Positions 42,006 through 50,324 of a stretch of DNA of 64,000 bases are shown piece after piece. Location of the stretch: NCBI RefSeq assembly GCF_900091415.1, contig NZ_FMHU01000002.1, positions 1,674,001-1,738,000 of the forward strand. Direction: 5' to 3'. Positions within the stretch are counted from its first letter, which is position 1. Each line of letters begins with the position of its first letter. A model generated the notes under the pieces. The model ran no database searches. It was not told the origin of the DNA and was given only the letters and a program-made list of their open reading frames with translations. The translations under genes were made by a program, and so were the position numbers. The stretch comes from Micromonospora inyonensis (GTDB lineage Bacteria; Actinomycetota; Actinomycetes; Mycobacteriales; Micromonosporaceae).

Positions 42006-42062
42006 TCAGTGCCACTCCCAATCGTTGCGGTAGGAGGTGGCCTGCGCCGTGGATACCTGCAT
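42006..42062 (-). CDS. 18-residue peptide downstream of the AfsR-type regulator
   Basis: The ORF MQVSTAQATSYRNDWEWH starts at ATG 42062. A strong ribosome site, AAAGGAAG (42068-42075), lies five bases upstream. It begins 34 nt after the regulator's TAA, on the same strand, and is followed by a terminator, so it looks like a purposeful short cistron. It is hydrophilic at the N-terminus, with an aromatic, charged C-terminus (NDWEWH). There is no signal peptide and no nearby P450 or radical-SAM enzyme to make it a RiPP. A 13-bp palindrome (ACGTC-ATC-GACGT, 42085-42097) sits just ahead. A signalling or cofactor peptide for the TPR-containing regulator is the leading guess, unproven. It could also be a chance ORF. 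Confidence 0.6.
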   Translation of the reverse strand: MQVSTAQATSYRNDWEWH

Positions 42063-42096
42063 CGTGACTTCCTTTCGCGTTCTGACGTCATCGACG

Positions 42097-44985
42097 TTAG
42101 TCCACGCGAGGAAGAGTGTCTGCACCACTGGGAACTGTTGACCGGTTCCGGCCACCGGTCGCCGATTCCAGCTCGTCGAGAGCGCGCCGGATGGTGCCCT
42201 CCAGCAGCGTAGGGCGCGGCTGCCGGCAGAGCACGAGGGCGGTGTGCAGGGTGGAACGGGCGCGTTCTGCCTGGCCAAGGCCCTGATAGCAGAGGCTGAG
42301 CCCGTGCAGGGCCTGTCCTTCGCCGGTGAGGTCGCCGAGTTGTCGGCTAGCCGACAGCACCCGGGAGAACAGTGGTTCGGCTTCGGTGAACCGCTCCTGG
42401 CGTACCCGGAGCATTCCCTGCCAGAACAGCACCTGCGCTTCCAGTCTTGTCGATCCACCCAGTCGGCACATGTCCAGGGCCTGGTCGAAATAGTGGTCGG
42501 CCGTCGAATGATCCTGCTGATTCAGATGTATTTGTCCGATACCTCGGAGGGTGAGCGCGGCGGAACTCCAGTCCCGCGCGTCGACCAATTCCGGCAGTAC
42601 CTCCTTGTATCGGACGAGCGCCTCCCGTTCGTGACCCTTGATACGGCTCAACGACGCGGCAAAGGCATTCACGAGCGCTCGGCCGTGCAGGCTGCCCGTG
42701 GTGGCGAAGATCTCCAGCGACCGGGCGATGTACTCCTCCGCCCGGCTGAACTCGCGGCGGTCGGTGCTGTGCATGGCGAGGCGGTAGAGCATCGTCGCCT
42801 CGCCGAGCCGGTCGCCGGCTGTGCGTGCCGCGTCGAGCGCCAGGACGAGCAGGTCGTGCCACTCGGTGAAGTAGCGCCGCATCTGGAACAGCGGCGAGGT
42901 GATGTTGACCAGTTCCCAGCACGCCGCCGCGTGTCCCTCCTCGGCGGCCCGCCGGGCGACGACGGCCAGCGCGGCCCGTTCCCCCTCGAACCAGGTGACC
43001 GGTTCCTCGGCGGGACGGATCCGCTGGGCGTCGTCGACCGCGTACCGCTCGACGGAGACGCGGACCGTCTGGTACGGCCCACCGTGTATCGCCCGGTAGG
43101 CGCCGTCCGCCATCGACAGCCACGCGCCGAACACCCGGGTGCGCGCCGCCGCCAGCTCGCGGCGGTCCTCCTCGGCGTCGGCCCGCTCGCGCGCGAAGAG
43201 GCGCACGAGGTGGTGCAGGCGGAACCGGGAGCCGCTCGCCGGATCGGCCTCGGCGACGTCCACCAGTTGTCCGTCGAACAGCTCCTCCAGCAGCGTCTCG
43301 CCCCGCGTGGCGCTGACGTCCAGCAGTGCCGCCGCGATCCAGGAGTCGGTGTAGGCCAGATCGACGTGACCGGTCAGGCGCAGCAGTCGCTGCGCGGCCG
43401 GGGAGAGCCCGGCGTAGCTGATCGCCAGGCTCGCCCGCACGTCCAGCTCGTGGTAGCTGAACTGGTCGAGCCGCCCGCTCTCGTCGCGCAGCATCCCGCT
43501 CAGCTTCGCCACGCTCCAGTGTGGCTTGGCCGCGAGCCGGGTACCGAGCACGCGCAGTGCCAGCGGGAGGAATCCGCACTGGCGGCACAGCTCGGCCGCG
43601 GCCTCCGGCTCGGCCCGCAGCCGGGCGCTGCCGGCGACGTGCCCCAGCAGCTCCACCGCCTGCCCCGGCTCGAAGATCTCCAGCCGCAGCGCGGGTGCGC
43701 CGAAGGTCGAGCCGAGGTGGGTACGACCGTTGATGATGACCGCGCACCGGCGTCCGGCCGGCACGAGCGGGGCGATCTGGTCGTCGGAGGCCGCGTTGTC
43801 GAGCACCACCAGCACCCGGCGCTCGGCGAGCAGGTCGCGGTAGAGTTCGGCCCGCTCCTCGATGGTCTCCGGCACCGCCGCGCCGTCGACGCCGAGCGCC
43901 CGCAGGAAGCGTCCGAGCACCTCGGACGGGTCGATCGGTGTGCGGTGGTCGGGCCCGCGCAGGTTGGCGTACATCTGCCCGTCCGGGAAGTCCGCCTGGA
44001 GGGTGTGCGCGACGTGCACCGACAGGGCCGTCTTGCCCACCCCGCCCGGGCCGATCACGGCCACCACCGCCACCCCGGTGCGGGTCGGCGCGGTGAGCAA
44101 CCGGCGGATCCGGTCGATCTCGGCCGTACGACCGGTGAAATCGTTCACGTCCGGCGGCAGCAGCCGGGGTACGCCACCACGGAAGGCCACCCCCGACTGG
44201 TCGGCGACGCCGGCCGGCAGGACCTCGTCCGGAGGCTCGACCGGCTCGCCCTCACCCTCGCGCAGGATGGACAGGTGCAGCCGCTGGACGTCCGGCTGCG
44301 GGTCGACCCCGAACTCGTCGGCCAGCCAGCGGCGCCACTCGTCGTAGTAGCTGAGTGCCTCCGCGCTGCGGCCGACCCGGGTCAGGGCGAGCATGAGCTG
44401 GCCGACGAGCCGCTCGCGGGCGGGATTGACCCGGGCGGTCGCGAGGAGTTCGTCCACGATGCGCTGCTGGTTTCCGAGCCCCAGTTCCAGGTCGAACAGT
44501 TCCTCGGTGGCGGTCAGGCGCGCGGACTCCAGCCCCTGGCAGAGGGTCGCGCAGAGGGCGTTGGGCACGTCCCCGCCCAGTACCGGCCCACGCCACAGGT
44601 CCAGGGCCCGCCGCAGCGTCCCGATGGCGGTCGTGCCGTCCCGTTCGGCGCGGGAGGCCCGGACCAGGGTGAGGAAATGCTGCGCGTCGATCGCCTCGGC
44701 CGCGGACTCCAGCAGGTAACCGCTGCTGCGGGTGCGCAGACGCACGGCCGCGTCGGCGGGTCCGTTGAGGACGGCGCGTAGCTCGCTGACCCGGGTCTGC
44801 ACGACGGCCCGCGCCTGGCGGGGAGGCGAGTCGCCCCAGAGCAGGTCGATCAGCTGACTGGCCGAGACCAGTTCGTTGGCGCGGAGCGCGAGGATGCCGA
44901 GGATCAGACGCTGCTGACGCCGGGCGAGCCGCACCGGGGCGCCGGCGTGCCACACCTCCACCGGCCCCAGTATGCGAACTTCCAC
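42097..44985 (-). CDS. AfsR/SARP-family regulator with NB-ARC and TPR domains
   Basis: A 962-aa large SARP. Residues 1-95 are a winged-helix OmpR/SARP DNA-binding domain (VEVRILGPVEVW, QQRLILGILALRANELV). Residues about 100-242 are the bacterial transcriptional activation domain (BTAD). An NB-ARC ATPase follows, with Walker A GPGGVGKT (312-319) and Walker B VLVVLDNA (391-398). The C-terminal 350 residues contain TPR-like repeats (AEEYIARSLEIFATTGSLHG, ADHYFDQALDMCRLGG, LCYQGLGQAERA). Such proteins activate secondary-metabolite genes. It starts at GTG 44985 and is divergent from a LuxR-HTH gene; SARP-like direct repeats lie between. The peptide gene follows it. Confidence 0.92.
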   Translation of the reverse strand: MEVRILGPVEVWHAGAPVRLARRQQRLILGILALRANELVSASQLIDLLWGDSPPRQARAVVQTRVSELRAVLNGPADAAVRLRTRSSGYLLESAAEAIDAQHFLTLVRASRAERDGTTAIGTLRRALDLWRGPVLGGDVPNALCATLCQGLESARLTATEELFDLELGLGNQQRIVDELLATARVNPARERLVGQLMLALTRVGRSAEALSYYDEWRRWLADEFGVDPQPDVQRLHLSILREGEGEPVEPPDEVLPAGVADQSGVAFRGGVPRLLPPDVNDFTGRTAEIDRIRRLLTAPTRTGVAVVAVIGPGGVGKTALSVHVAHTLQADFPDGQMYANLRGPDHRTPIDPSEVLGRFLRALGVDGAAVPETIEERAELYRDLLAERRVLVVLDNAASDDQIAPLVPAGRRCAVIINGRTHLGSTFGAPALRLEIFEPGQAVELLGHVAGSARLRAEPEAAAELCRQCGFLPLALRVLGTRLAAKPHWSVAKLSGMLRDESGRLDQFSYHELDVRASLAISYAGLSPAAQRLLRLTGHVDLAYTDSWIAAALLDVSATRGETLLEELFDGQLVDVAEADPASGSRFRLHHLVRLFARERADAEEDRRELAAARTRVFGAWLSMADGAYRAIHGGPYQTVRVSVERYAVDDAQRIRPAEEPVTWFEGERAALAVVARRAAEEGHAAACWELVNITSPLFQMRRYFTEWHDLLVLALDAARTAGDRLGEATMLYRLAMHSTDRREFSRAEEYIARSLEIFATTGSLHGRALVNAFAASLSRIKGHEREALVRYKEVLPELVDARDWSSAALTLRGIGQIHLNQQDHSTADHYFDQALDMCRLGGSTRLEAQVLFWQGMLRVRQERFTEAEPLFSRVLSASRQLGDLTGEGQALHGLSLCYQGLGQAERARSTLHTALVLCRQPRPTLLEGTIRRALDELESATGGRNRSTVPSGADTLPRVD

Positions 44986-45104
44986 GCCACACCCCCCACG
45001 TTGGAGTTTCCGCGACGATACTCCTCGCGACGGTGTTCCCCGCCCTACGTGTCGGGTAGCCGCCCAGTGGGAACCGCTCCCAACCCGCGTTCGTGAGGTT
45101 CGAT

Positions 45105-45148
45105 GGAAGCGGGCGGGAAGCGTTTGGGAAGACCGGCCTTGCGACACT
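45105..45148 (+). promoter_or_regulatory. Candidate SARP binding site and -10 of the LuxR-HTH gene
   Basis: Three direct heptamers at exact 11-bp spacing: GGAAGCG (45105-45111), GGAAGCG (45116-45122), GGAAGAC (45127-45133). After 9 bp comes GACACT (45143-45148), a plausible -10. SARP activators bind heptamer direct repeats at 11-bp period about 8 bp from the -10, so the layout matches closely. It points to control of the small HTH gene by the divergent SARP or another SARP. Confidence 0.65.
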
Positions 45149-45201
45149 GTGCGCGCCGGCCCCGACGCGCCGGTCCGCTGTGATGTCAGGAGGAACGACC
45201 C

Positions 45202-45465
45202 ATGCCCGTCCACGACGGACTCGCCACCGCCCCGGCCGCCGGCGATTCCCTGCCCACCCTCGAGGTCAGCAAGCTGGACCGGGACATCCTGCGTCAACTG
45301 GCCGCGGGCCATACCGACGAGGCGACGGCGGTGCGGCTGAACGTGAGCCCGCGCACGGTCCGTCGCCGGGTGGCCCTGATCGGCGAGCAGTTGGGGGTGC
45401 AGGGCCGGTTCGGCCTCGGCGTCGCCGCCGCCCAGCTCGGACTCGTGTCGGTCCGCCGGCGCTGA
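45202..45465 (+). CDS. Small LuxR-type helix-turn-helix protein
   Basis: An 87-aa protein consisting almost only of a GerE/LuxR DNA-binding domain (residues about 22-85: LDRDILRQLAAGHTDEATAV, NVSPRTVRRRVALIGEQLGV). AGGAGG precedes ATG 45202. With no receiver or ligand domain, it would act as a constitutive DNA binder or partner of another regulator. It is divergent from the SARP and convergent with the MFS gene, only 3 bp apart. Some NRPS clusters carry such lone HTH activators. Confidence 0.85.
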   Translation: MPVHDGLATAPAAGDSLPTLEVSKLDRDILRQLAAGHTDEATAVRLNVSPRTVRRRVALIGEQLGVQGRFGLGVAAAQLGLVSVRRR

Positions 45466-45468
45466 CCG

Positions 45469-46740
45469 CTACCGGGACTCCTCCGGCCACCGGGCTTCGC
45501 GGATGCGCCGGTCGGTGAAGGCCCATCCGACGGCGAGCGCCAGGACGCCGGCCAGGGTGAGGATCGCGTACGCGGCCGGGAGCCGCTCCAGCAGCTGGCC
45601 GGAGGCGAAGAGACCGAGTGACGCCCCGGCCCCGAGCACCGTCATGAAGGCTGTGAACGTCCGGCCGCGCTGCTCGTCGGGCACCTGCCGGAAGATCAGG
45701 ATGTCGACGAGCACCCGCATCGACGGCCCGCCGAGGCCGAGCAGGAACAGCGCGGACGCCAGCCACCAGGCTCCCCAGGGCAGGGCCAGCGCGCTGATGA
45801 ACGCCACCGCCGTTGCGCCGAGAACCAGCATCAGCGTGCCCGGGGAGAACGCGCGGTGCAGCGGGCGGACCAGCAGGGTGCCGGCGAGCCCGCCGACCGC
45901 CAACCCGGCCGAGGTCAATCCGATCATGGTGGGGGAGGCCCCGGCGCGGTCCAGCATCACCAGCACGATGAGGAAGACCGGTGCCGTGACCATGTTCAGC
46001 GCGGCGGCGAAGAGCGTGCTGTGCCGCAGGGTCGGCACCCGCCAGAGCAGGACGAGTCCGGTGAGGGCCCGGCGGACCGTCCCGCCCTCCTCGACCGGTG
46101 CGGCCGGGGTGTCGTCGCGCCGGGGAACCCGGACGAAGACGGCGCAGATCAACGACACCGTGAACGACACCGCGGTCGCGACGAAGGGCAGCAGGGTGGC
46201 CCCGCTGTAGAGCAGGCCGCCCAGCGGTGGTCCGCCGAGGGCCGCCGCGTGGGTGCGCACCTCCTCCTGGGTCAGCGCGGCGGTGAGCTGCCGGGGTGGT
46301 ACGACCGCCCGGACCAGGAGCATCCGCGCCGAGCCGCCGAGCGGTCCCACCGTACCCACGACGACGGCGACCCCCAGCAGGTGCGGCAGGGTGACGGCGT
46401 CGAGGAGGACCGCCGCCAGGACGCTCGCCGAGGCGGTCGCCCGGGCGGTCTCCATCACGATGAGCAGCTTCCGCCGGTCGTAGGTGTCGGCGACGCTGCC
46501 GGCGGGGATCCCGACCAGCAGGGCCATGAAGAGCTGCACGCCGCCGAACGCGCCCGCCCAGCCGGGGGAGCCGGTGATGGCCAGGACCATCAGGGGATAG
46601 ACGAGGTCGGTGATCTCCCGACCGAGGAAGGCGAAGGCCGAGCCGCTCCACAGCAGCTGGAAGTCGCGGTTGCGGCGCAGCGGTCGCTCCGCGGCCACCG
46701 CCGCGTCGAGCGCGCCCGACATGCCGGGGTGGACACTCAT
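45469..46740 (-). CDS. Major facilitator superfamily efflux transporter
   Basis: A 423-aa MFS protein with about 12 transmembrane helices. Motif A-like IPAGSVADTYDRRKLL follows the second helix, and the N-terminal FQLLWSGSAFAFLGREITDL is typical of the Tet/antibiotic efflux (MFS_3) group. It is co-translated with a PadR regulator (ATGA overlap at 46737-46740) and lies next to the dpg genes, so it is a good candidate for exporting the locus 2 product or giving self-resistance. The substrate is inferred from position. Confidence 0.9.
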   Translation of the reverse strand: MSVHPGMSGALDAAVAAERPLRRNRDFQLLWSGSAFAFLGREITDLVYPLMVLAITGSPGWAGAFGGVQLFMALLVGIPAGSVADTYDRRKLLIVMETARATASASVLAAVLLDAVTLPHLLGVAVVVGTVGPLGGSARMLLVRAVVPPRQLTAALTQEEVRTHAAALGGPPLGGLLYSGATLLPFVATAVSFTVSLICAVFVRVPRRDDTPAAPVEEGGTVRRALTGLVLLWRVPTLRHSTLFAAALNMVTAPVFLIVLVMLDRAGASPTMIGLTSAGLAVGGLAGTLLVRPLHRAFSPGTLMLVLGATAVAFISALALPWGAWWLASALFLLGLGGPSMRVLVDILIFRQVPDEQRGRTFTAFMTVLGAGASLGLFASGQLLERLPAAYAILTLAGVLALAVGWAFTDRRIREARWPEESR

Positions 46741-47387
46741 CGCGGGTCTCCTGTCGGGTCGGGACGGGTTCCGGCCTCGGTGGCGTGGTCGTCGGCGAGG
46801 ATCCGGTACAGGTCATGTCGGGCCGTGTCCAGTACCCGGACGGCCCGGGTCAGCTGGTCGTCGGTGCCGGTGGAACCGACCTGGGCGACCGCCGAGGTCA
46901 GTCCGTCGAGGGCGTGGCGTACGTCGGCCACCCGCTCGGGCAGCAGCCGGGCCGCCGCGCGCCACGGCTCGTGGACGCGGTCCCGGTGGGCGGCGACGAA
47001 GGCCCGGCCGGCCTCGGTGAGGTGGCAGCGCCGGTCAGAGCCGGTGCCGGTGACGGCCACCAGGCCCTCCTCCTCCAACTGGGACAGTGCCGGGTAGACG
47101 GCACCCGGGCTGGGCCGCCACCGGCCGCCGCTGCGTTCCGCGACGGCCTGGATGAGCTGGTAGCCGTTGCGGGGCTGCTCGTCGAGCAGGGCCAGCAGGG
47201 CCGCCCGGACGTCGCCCCGGCGCATCCGGGCCGACCGCCCGCCCGGCGGGACCGGGGCGGCCGGCGACGGTGGCGGGGCCGGTGGAGGCGGCGGCACCGG
47301 CTTCGGCGGCATCGGCGGGAACGCGGGCAGGTGGTCCGGATCCCCGCCCGGTCCCACATGGACGCGGCGCGAAGGGTGCTCGGGCAT
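46737..47387 (-). CDS. PadR-family transcriptional regulator
   Basis: A 216-aa PadR regulator. A Pro-rich N-terminal tail (FPPMPPKPVPPPPPAPPPSP, about 24-43) precedes the winged helix (RGDVRAALLALLDEQPRNGY, YPALSQLEEEGLVAVTG). A C-terminal helical domain follows. ATG 47387 has GGAGG seven bases upstream. It is expected to repress the PadR-MFS operon through the palindrome at 47413-47452 and to release it when a drug-like ligand binds. Confidence 0.9.
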   Translation of the reverse strand: MPEHPSRRVHVGPGGDPDHLPAFPPMPPKPVPPPPPAPPPSPAAPVPPGGRSARMRRGDVRAALLALLDEQPRNGYQLIQAVAERSGGRWRPSPGAVYPALSQLEEEGLVAVTGTGSDRRCHLTEAGRAFVAAHRDRVHEPWRAAARLLPERVADVRHALDGLTSAVAQVGSTGTDDQLTRAVRVLDTARHDLYRILADDHATEAGTRPDPTGDPR

Positions 47388-47412
47388 CGGTCGACCTCCG
47401 TCGAGTGTGGAC

Positions 47413-47452
47413 GTACCGCTAACGATATATCGCGATAGCTCGTTAGCGGTAC
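47413..47452. promoter_or_regulatory. Probable PadR operator
   Basis: A perfect 13-bp inverted repeat (47413-47425 with 47440-47452, arm GTACCGCTAACGA) flanks an AT-rich centre that contains the palindrome TATCGCGATA (47428-47437). It lies 26 nt upstream of the PadR start. The AT-rich core argues for an operator/promoter; because it also follows the dpgD stop by 15 nt, it could end the dpg message. Confidence 0.7.
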
Positions 47453-47467
47453 CCCGGGGAGGAAGAC

Positions 47468-48301
47468 TCACCGGCCCCGCCAGACCGGATCACGCTTCTC
47501 CGCGAACGCCCGCGGCCCCTCCACCGCGTCCTCGCTGGCCGACCGGAGCTGTTCCCACTCGTACGGCTCGGTGAAGGCCCGCTCCAGCGGCATGTCCACC
47601 GACCGCATCGCCGCCTGCTTGATCGCGCGTACCGCCAGGGGAGCGCTCCGCAGCAGGTCGTCGACCCAGCCCGCCACGCAGTCGTCGAGATCGTCGGCGG
47701 GAACCACCTCGTTGACCAGCCCGAGCTGCCACGCCCGTCGCGCGTCGAGCCGGCGACCGGTCAGCAGGTGACCCATCGCCGTCTTCAGCGGCAGCTGCCG
47801 GGCCAGCCGGAACACCCCGCCCGCGCCGGGAACCAGACCGAGCCGGACCTCCGGCAACGCGAACACGGCGTCCTCGGCGGCCACGACGACGTCACAGGCC
47901 AGCGCCAGCTCGAAGCCACCGCCCAGGGCGTAGCCGCGCACCCGCGCGACGACCGGCTTGGACAGCTCGAACCGCTCGGTCAGTCGGGGCCAGCCGGGCT
48001 GCCCCCGACTGCCGAACGTGGTGGGGCCCGCACCGGCACGGTCCCGCTGGGCCCGCTCCTTCAGGTCCTGCCCGGTGGAGAAGGCGCGCGTCCCGGCGCC
48101 GGTCAGCACGGCCACCCACAGCTCGTCGTCGGCCTCGAAGTCGTCCCAGACCCGACCGAGCTCCTCGTGCATCCGCAGGTCCATGGCGTTGAGCACGTGT
48201 GGCCGGTTCATGGTCACGTACGCGACCCGGCCCCGCTTCTCGTACCGGACCCGGGGCCCGTCGCCGTCCCGTGCCACCGTCGCGCGCTCCCTCTCCGACA
48301 C
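47468..48301 (-). CDS. dpgD: Enoyl-CoA hydratase-like DpgD
   Basis: A 277-aa crotonase-fold protein. It has the substrate-binding/oxyanion segments [12 protein letters not shown] and [20 protein letters not shown], plus [20 protein letters not shown]. In the Dpg pathway DpgD, with DpgB, assists DpgA by dehydrating and aromatising the tetraketide to 3,5-dihydroxyphenylacetyl-CoA. The start is GTG 48301, one base after the dpgC stop. It is the last gene of the dpg block. Confidence 0.9.
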   Translation of the reverse strand: MSERERATVARDGDGPRVRYEKRGRVAYVTMNRPHVLNAMDLRMHEELGRVWDDFEADDELWVAVLTGAGTRAFSTGQDLKERAQRDRAGAGPTTFGSRGQPGWPRLTERFELSKPVVARVRGYALGGGFELALACDVVVAAEDAVFALPEVRLGLVPGAGGVFRLARQLPLKTAMGHLLTGRRLDARRAWQLGLVNEVVPADDLDDCVAGWVDDLLRSAPLAVRAIKQAAMRSVDMPLERAFTEPYEWEQLRSASEDAVEGPRAFAEKRDPVWRGR

Positions 48302-48302
48302 G

Positions 48303-49628
48303 TCAGCCCGTCACCGCCGCCGCCCGGGGGGCCGCGGCGAAACGGGTGACCTTGTGCATGACGTCCTCGCTGTAGAGCCGCCGGGCCTGCTGGACGGCGA
48401 ACTCCGCGAGGTACGCCCGGAACCACTCCTGCGGCTCCTCGGCGAGGTTGAGCATCCGCCGGTTCGCCACCACCGCCGGGGCGTCCATCCGGGCCACCTC
48501 GGCCGCGACCGCCGCGTCCATCTCCTCGGCCCCGACGACCTCGTCGAAGAACAGCTTCCCGTCCGGCTCGCTCGCCGACACCCGCCGCCCGGCGAGGATC
48601 ACCTGCCGGGACAGCCGGCCGTTGGCGACCCGCCCGAGGCGCAGGTTCCCCACCCCCGGCACGATCCCCTCCTGCGCGGCCGGCAGGCTGAAGAAGGCGT
48701 CCCGTTCCGCCACCACCCGGTCGCAGGCCAGCACGAGCTGCGCGCCGCCGCCGATGGCGAAGGAGTCCACCGCCGCGATCCACGGCTTCTGCACCACGTC
48801 GCCGTCCCAGGCCCGGTCCCGCTCACCGGTCAACCCGTGGACGATCTTGGCGATGTAGCCCAGCTCCCGCCGGAGCAGGAAGTCCACGTAGGAGATCTGC
48901 CCGGCCTGCAGGCAACGCAGGTTGATGCCCGCGCTGAACACCCGGCGCCCGGCGTACCGGGGATGGGTCATCACCCCGCCGCGCAGCACGCCCACCCGCA
49001 CCGACGGCGCGAGCAGGGCCAGGTCGACGGCGGTCTCCATGTCCTCGACCTGCGCGTTGTCCTCGGCGTTGAGACAGTCGTCCCGCTGCATGGTCAGGTG
49101 GCCCGCGCCGTCGCGGATCTCGATCCGCACCGCGTCCAGCGTCATCACGCCGGTGCGCTCGAACTCCGGCAGCAGGGACAGCGCCCGCGCGGTGGGCCGG
49201 CGCATCGCCTCCAGCAGGTGCGGGCCGGCGGTGTCCGAGCGGAGCAGGTGGCTGACCAGGATGCTCTGGTCGATGTCCAGGCCCTCCTTCTCCACCGCCG
49301 GCAGCCGCAGCTCCGCGTCGACCTGGGCCCGGGTGGGCACGAGACCGGGCACCGCCTCGGCGACGGCGGCGCAGACCTCGTCGAGCCGCAGGAACCGGGA
49401 ACGGTCCGCGGTCACCTCGTCGTAGAGGCGGTCGACGTGCGACCGCAGGAACGCGTCGGCGAGATCACGGGCGTGGCGGCGGGCCTCGGTGACGGCCGTC
49501 CGCTGCTCCGGCGAGCGCTCCGCCGCTCCGGGCAGGGTGGCGATCAGGTCGTCGACCCGCGCCGCGGCGGCGCTGACCTCGCGGGCGGCGGGCAGCGCCG
49601 CCATCGGCTCAGACGAGAGCTGCGACAT
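48303..49628 (-). CDS. dpgC: 3,5-dihydroxyphenylacetyl-CoA 1,2-dioxygenase DpgC
   Basis: A 441-aa DpgC. The N-terminal helical region (about 1-180) is specific to this family. The crotonase core follows, with [40 protein letters not shown] and [15 protein letters not shown]. DpgC is a cofactor- and metal-free dioxygenase that turns 3,5-dihydroxyphenylacetyl-CoA into 3,5-dihydroxyphenylglyoxylate. ATG 49628 follows GAGGAGG and overlaps the dpgB end by 20 nt; the open frame extends 14 codons further upstream but without a ribosome site. Confidence 0.93.
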   Translation of the reverse strand: MSQLSSEPMAALPAAREVSAAAARVDDLIATLPGAAERSPEQRTAVTEARRHARDLADAFLRSHVDRLYDEVTADRSRFLRLDEVCAAVAEAVPGLVPTRAQVDAELRLPAVEKEGLDIDQSILVSHLLRSDTAGPHLLEAMRRPTARALSLLPEFERTGVMTLDAVRIEIRDGAGHLTMQRDDCLNAEDNAQVEDMETAVDLALLAPSVRVGVLRGGVMTHPRYAGRRVFSAGINLRCLQAGQISYVDFLLRRELGYIAKIVHGLTGERDRAWDGDVVQKPWIAAVDSFAIGGGAQLVLACDRVVAERDAFFSLPAAQEGIVPGVGNLRLGRVANGRLSRQVILAGRRVSASEPDGKLFFDEVVGAEEMDAAVAAEVARMDAPAVVANRRMLNLAEEPQEWFRAYLAEFAVQQARRLYSEDVMHKVTRFAAAPRAAAVTG

Positions 49629-50277
49629 CGCGCACCTCCTCGGTGGTGGTGCGGCGCAGAAGCCGGTCACAGGCGGCGAGGTGACGGCCGAGCGCCTCCT
49701 CGAACGGGGTGGTCGTCGCGTCGAGCATCAACTGACGGCGTACGGCGACGTCCGGTCCCGCGGTGGCGGTGAGCGCGGCGACCGTGTCCGCGACGGCGTT
49801 CGCGACGTCGTCGACGACCTCGTCCACCAGGTCCAGGGCGACGGCCCGGTCGGCGGGGATCGGGCCGGGGCGGAGCACCGCGCGCCGCAGGCGGGCGTAC
49901 CCGACCTGGTTCGCCAGCCGGTAGAGGCCCATGCCCGGCCAGACGCCGCCGGTGGTGACCGGCAGGTGCAGGCGGGCGTCGGCGGCGGCGATCCGCAGGT
50001 CGGTCACGAGCAGAGCCTCGACCGCGATGCCGCCGCAGTCGCCGCGCACCACGGCGACCGTCGTGGTGCCGACCCGTTCCAGGCGTCGCAGGACCCGCTC
50101 CCACCGGTTCACCACGGCCAGCGGCGGCCGCTCGGTGTCGGTCGGGACGCCGGTGAGTTCGAGGAGCGCCACGGCACCGGCAGGGACGTCCTCGACCGTG
50201 TCGATGAAGGCGTCGAGCGCCGCGACGGTCGCCGGACCGAGCGGCTGGCTGCCGTCGATGGAGTGCTGGAGCTGCAT
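49609..50277 (-). CDS. dpgB: Crotonase-like DpgB
   Basis: A 222-aa enoyl-CoA hydratase/isomerase-like protein, shorter than DpgD. It has the VVRGDCGGIAVEALLVTDLR and TTGGVWPGMGLYRLANQVG segments of DpgB. It enhances DpgA turnover in forming 3,5-dihydroxyphenylacetyl-CoA. ATG 50277 is chosen because GGGAGA lies five bases upstream; an in-frame GTG at 50328 overlapping the dpgA stop is the alternative. Confidence 0.88.
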   Translation of the reverse strand: MQLQHSIDGSQPLGPATVAALDAFIDTVEDVPAGAVALLELTGVPTDTERPPLAVVNRWERVLRRLERVGTTTVAVVRGDCGGIAVEALLVTDLRIAAADARLHLPVTTGGVWPGMGLYRLANQVGYARLRRAVLRPGPIPADRAVALDLVDEVVDDVANAVADTVAALTATAGPDVAVRRQLMLDATTTPFEEALGRHLAACDRLLRRTTTEEVRDVAALV

Positions 50278-50324
50278 GTCTTCTCCCGTGTGGGGTGGCA
50301 GGGGCGGAGGGGACGCCGGGCGGG

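Noticed and set aside
42006..42062. RiPP precursor reading of the NDWEWH peptide (biarylitide-like)
   Set aside because: No P450, radical-SAM or peptidase gene is near it and it lies right after a regulator, so a signalling role fits better.
42006..42458. A 150-codon minus-strand frame including the peptide
   Set aside because: Its upstream part is an out-of-frame shadow of the regulator's 3' end; only the last 19 codons have their own ribosome site.
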